From Benincasa hispida (taxonomy: Eukaryota > Streptophyta > Magnoliopsida > Cucurbitales > Cucurbitaceae), in assembly GCF_009727055.1 (NCBI RefSeq), contig NC_052357.1, positions 13,031,288 to 13,095,287 on the forward strand: a DNA stretch of 64,000 nt, written 5' to 3'. This document shows, one piece after another, positions 60,029-64,000 of this stretch; the stretch's first letter is position 1; the number at the start of each line of letters is the position of its first letter. Position numbers and translations under genes: made by a program. The notes under the pieces are model-generated. The model saw only the letters and a program-made list of their open reading frames with translations, did no database searches and had not been told where the DNA came from.

Positions 60029-62560
60029 TACTCCATTGTTTATTTAAAACAAATTATGAATCCTCATCTTCTCCTATCACATGAACCAAACTCTAAATTT
60101 AGCGAATTGTTATAGGAATGATTAATGGCATTTAATTAATTACTGAAAAATAAAACAATTGTAAATAAACATTAAAAAATAAAGTGAATTAAAGAAAAAA
60201 AGAAAAAAGAAAAAATATTTTTAATAATGAAAATTTGAAAAATAAAAATAAAAATACATATAGATATAGATATATAAAAAAACCGCCCATGGTAAAAATA
60301 AAATGTTATTATTATAATAAATATTATTTTTAACTAATTGGAAGTGACAAAATCACTTAACAAATAAAATAACAAATTTACACAAAAGGTAAAACAAAAA
60401 TTAAAGCTCGGCCACTTTTCTATTTTTTAAATAAGTTAAATAATTGACTAACCATTTCCATCATAGGATAGGAAATAAATATTTATAAATATTTAAACTA
60501 CAAGAATGATATATTTTCAACCCTTTGCTCTCACACGCATTTTAAATTATTTTTATTTTCAAGGAAATACATCTGTAATACCATCATTAAATATAATTTT
60601 GTAGAATAAAATATTACAAATTGACCTCCTTAGTCTTTAGTCTAAGATTATGTTCTAACCAAAGTTTAAGCTACCTTATTTTAATATTTTTAGATGAAGT
60701 GTTTTGGTAACTAAGTTTTTTTTAGTCTCTAAGTAATATAAATAATAAATTACAATTCAAATAAATAAAGTTTTTGGTAATTGAATTATGCTTAGATTAA
60801 TATTCTTAATACTCAATTAAACTAAGAACATGACTATATGAGTTTGGTTAAAAAATAATTGATTACAATATTTCAAAAGTATAAATCTAAAACTTATTTT
60901 TTTTCTCTCTTGAAACAGAAATTAAAGAGGGAAAGAAAAAAGGTCTTGGTGAGTCCAATCAATTTTGGAGTTGAAAGAAGTTTAGTATCTCTTTGAGTTG
61001 AACTTAGACTTTATGCAAAAAATTTTTGAAAATTACCAAAATTATTCGACTCCTTTTCGAAACTACACCACACAAATTTAAATTTAAAGTTCAAAATATC
61101 AATATCAATGAAAATACCAAATATTAAATTTTACGAACACATCATATAAAATTACGAAAGTTAGAGGAATTGATGGAAATAGCTTGAATTAGTCAAATGA
61201 AATTTTTATTGTGATTAATTAAATTGTAATCGACTATTTTTAATGAACATATATTAAATAAGACAATACGTAAAATTAATGTTGATGTCAAGGGCAAAAA
61301 AAGAAATAAAGATGGTCTGAATTATCAAATGAAAATTTGACAGTGAGTTAATTAGACTATTATCAATTAATTTTAATAATCAAATCTAATTGTTATTTAT
61401 TATTATTATTTTTTTTATGGAAACGTTGGATAACAAAAGTTTCAAATGGAAGTTATTGAACTAATGAAAAATATATCTTAGTGTCAGTTTGTTTTACAGA
61501 TATTGTCTTGAGATTTCAGACATTAAATGATTTCAATATATTTTTTAAAAAACCAACTATATATAAATGATAAAGAATAATTAATTCTTTTATTTATTTT
61601 TAGTGAAAAAAGAAACTAACAAACAAACTAAATATAGTTGTTATTAATATTAAAACTTATTAAAGAAATATTGTTGTTTTGAAACTTCTTAGAGAAATAT
61701 TGTTGTTTTGGGAATTCGAGGTTAGAGGTCGAACGTTGAGAACTCGACGAACATAACAAAACTTGGAAACAATACATAAGCTGAAACTTCAACCCTCGAT
61801 AAGGGAAATCTCGCGAATATCACTTAGGTTGTCGAAGGTTGAAGTTTCGACACACATCCACCCTCGAGATTGTAGGTTTATTACTTTTTTTTTCCCTCAT
61901 AGAGGAAATAAAGTAATGAGATGGTATACTATATGTATCTGTGTACTCGAGCTGCTTCTAACAACCTATGCATTTTGTCATCATTTCGAATTAGACGGAG
62001 GCTTGTGGGATTGATGTGAGGGGGTGGGGATGACTATATTTTTGGGAGCGAACTCTAGGCAAATATGAAGCGCATGGATACAAGTTATACCTTGGAATGA
62101 AAGACAATTCCGAATTAGCTTTGTCTACGAACAAAAAAGTAGATCCATAATAAAAAAAATGTTTATGATTGTTCCAGAAGAAATGAAAGCTAGTAATCAT
62201 TAATGGAAAAATAACAACAATAACAGAGAGAGCATGGCTCCACAGCTACATCATGTTTAATGACGCTCAGTTAGTTGGACGAGCCTACGGTTCTCGGTAT
62301 GTTGTTTTAATTCAATTAATTTTATTATCCACTGATCTAGTTAATTTAAATTCTAAATTATCAATTTAAAAAATTTAGGGTGGAGAGACAAAATTTTGTG
62401 TGACGAGGACAGCCACACATGTAGTTTAACCAGTATAGATACATGTTTGATCTATTTCAACCTGAACAGCTATATTACACTAAACCTAATTGATTATTTT
62501 ATTCACATTTTTATTGTATTTGTTCTTTAATATCTCTAATATAATATTTTGTGTTTCAGG
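60029..62560. other. AT-rich intergenic DNA, no gene seen
   Basis: No supported gene. At 61730-61850 there is a somewhat GC-richer patch with GTCGAACG/TCGACG phrases and an 83-codon frame of unknown origin (61763-62014), not called. Confidence 0.5.
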
Positions 62561-62569
62561 TTATTTAGG

Positions 62570-63250
62570 AGCCGTACAAAATTATTGTGCATACTTTGCC
62601 TAATTTTTGTACGAATGGTCAAAACATATGGCGGACGATGAGTCCTCTCATATGTTTTCACATTGGTGAGTGGCATCTTCTTGACAGGGTGATGAGACCA
62701 ATTCGGTTTTCAGCAGGATATCCTATCGCATTGTAATACTGAACCCGTACAGTATGATATTGGCCTAAAGGACTGGAGATTGGTCCGAAAAAGTTGCACA
62801 TTGTTAGTGCGATGGCACTATCATGCAAGGTTTATTGCAGTGGGGGTTTCTCATTGAACAGTTGGACACAGATGTCGTTCCAAAAATATTCATTGGTATA
62901 ATAATATCACAAGGCGCTACGTCACTCGTCCGGGAGCAGCTGTGAGTCATCTAGTAAATGAATGAAATATTATCTAATTTTTTTAATTTTAAATTTATTT
63001 TAAATATTGTCTAATTATTTTATAATTCACAGAGATCGAACAACAGTAGACTCCGTGAGGTTGCGAATGATCCGAACCAGGTTTCTTGCTATATGTAGTG
63101 ACAACCAAAGCTATATGAGGAAATTCATTACATGTAGGATATACCTATTGTTTTTCTCCACCAGCTCCAGACGTAGAGGACCTATTCGGGAAAAGGATGT
63201 GTTTGATGAGGTTGCACATAATGTGGAAGAGTTTGCCCCTATGACGTAGA
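62570..63250 (+). pseudogene. Degenerate coding remnant, possibly plant-mobile-domain-like
   Basis: Several short frames read as protein-like segments: DRVMR, followed after a frame change by FGFQQDILSHCNTEP and GLKDWRLVRKSC, then farther on VRLRMIRTRFLAIC. The order resembles the C-terminal part of plant mobile domain / phosphatase-7-long-form-like proteins, which are widely spread by transposons. Stops are frequent. The assignment is tentative. Confidence 0.3.
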
Positions 63251-63770
63251 CGTAGAGTCAAACTGATTATGTTAGTCGATGTGATGATGCCAGCATTTTG
63301 GTTTAGGATATTATGACTCAGAGCTGGTTCTTTGTCTTCATACGTGCATGGACATGGTCAGGGTCGAGAGAGCATAATGAATATTTATATTATGAAACGC
63401 TGCAGAGGTACCAGAGCAACATCAAGAAGAACCCGAGCAACCTCAAGTTCGAAGTCGACGACGACAACCAGCTCGAAATTGACGACGTCCGCCTTGTGGG
63501 ACACATTGACTTTTGTCATTATTTTTTATATAAATGAGATATTTAATTTATATTTTTTTTATTTTTTATGAGTTATTATTTTTTTAATTTATTCTTTTTA
63601 GAGTTTAAATAAAATAATAATAAAATAATAAATATTTTTAGAATTTTTTTATAAAAATGGAAAATTAAAAAAAAGAAGAAGAAGAAAGGATTAGAAAGAG
63701 GAAGGTGGAATGTGTAATAATTAAAAAGGAAAAAAAAGGGAAATTTGTACGGTATTTCTCGCCTCTATCA
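63251..63770 (+). other. AT-rich DNA with short unidentified frames
   Basis: Two overlapping frames of 74 and 79 codons at 63313-63571 (with repeated CAACATCAAGAAGAACCCGA-type triplets) have no recognised domain. The rest is AT-rich and non-coding. Confidence 0.4.
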
Positions 63771-63858
63771 AAATCTCGCTCTCGCTCTCGCTCACGCTCT
63801 CGCTCAAAATCTCGCTCTCTTCAAACTCTCGTTGTCTCTCATTATCTCGCTCTCGAAT
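63771..63858 (+). repeat. CTCGCT simple repeat
   Basis: Imperfect copies of CTCGCT / CTCTCGCTCT. The complement, AGCGAG, is the core of the repeats in CACTA element 2. A short frame beyond it (GKKEGDSLARYLVRLAEM, to 63966) is unidentified. Confidence 0.75.
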
Positions 63859-64000
63859 TTGATTGGGAAGTTCAGTGGCAAAAAAGAAGGAGATTCATTA
63901 GCTCGTTATTTAGTCAGACTTGCTGAGATGACAGAATCCGTTGTGAAACAAATAATATTTTCTTAAAAAAAAAAGGAAGGTCGAGGGTTCAAAATTCGAA

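Overview
This window looks like nuclear DNA of a flowering plant. It is very AT-rich, its genes have short exons with GT/AG introns, and it is crowded with plant-type transposable elements. Several dispersed repeats resemble repeats I associate with cucurbits, but I cannot confirm the genus. I can support only five intact host genes: a four-exon ribosomal protein eL6 (RPL6) gene at 7.3-8.9 kb, an 18-exon mitochondrial DnaJ co-chaperone of the GFA2 type at 22.3-27.0 kb, two intronless histone H3.1 genes at 39.5 and 43.1 kb encoding the same protein, and a small secreted eight-cysteine lipid-transfer-like protein at 44.4-44.8 kb. The genes are unrelated in function; nothing suggests a gene cluster except the H3.1 pair, which share a promoter module.

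Most of the rest is mobile DNA. From left to right: LTR fragments in opposing orientation (1-1.42 kb); a minus-strand, internally deleted Ty3/gypsy element (to 5326) holding two hAT-type non-autonomous elements placed 20 bp apart; a Tourist-like and a second hAT-like miniature element (5.3-6.7 kb) and a tRNA-derived SINE-like tract; RPL6; an AT-rich region with an interrupted tandem array and a minisatellite (11.2-13.1 kb); a 5.4-kb CACTA element (14858-20262, target duplication TTC) that contains no transposase but holds exon-intron copies of two host genes, an S1-domain protein and the DNA polymerase delta subunit POLD4; GFA2; a minus-strand LTR and a hAT-like copy (28.0-30.4 kb); LINE debris; a Ty1/copia element (33284-39012, target duplication GTTTG) that holds a nested 1.3-kb solo LTR with its own duplication ATCTC; the two H3.1 genes; the lipid-transfer-like gene; a LINE 3' end (46.2-47.2 kb); and an 8.8-kb CACTA element (51180-60025, target duplication ACT) with decayed transposase genes and a captured, internally duplicated DUF674 gene fragment. 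The last 4 kb hold degenerate coding remnants and a CTCGCT simple repeat.

The main points of interest are the two CACTA elements that carry host gene pieces, the nested retrotransposon stack whose order of insertion can be read from target duplications, and the conserved S/M-phase-type promoter motifs of the paired H3.1 genes. I saw no CRISPR array, operon, rRNA or canonical tRNA gene. Coordinates of exons come from reading splice sites by eye; no transcript or database evidence was available.
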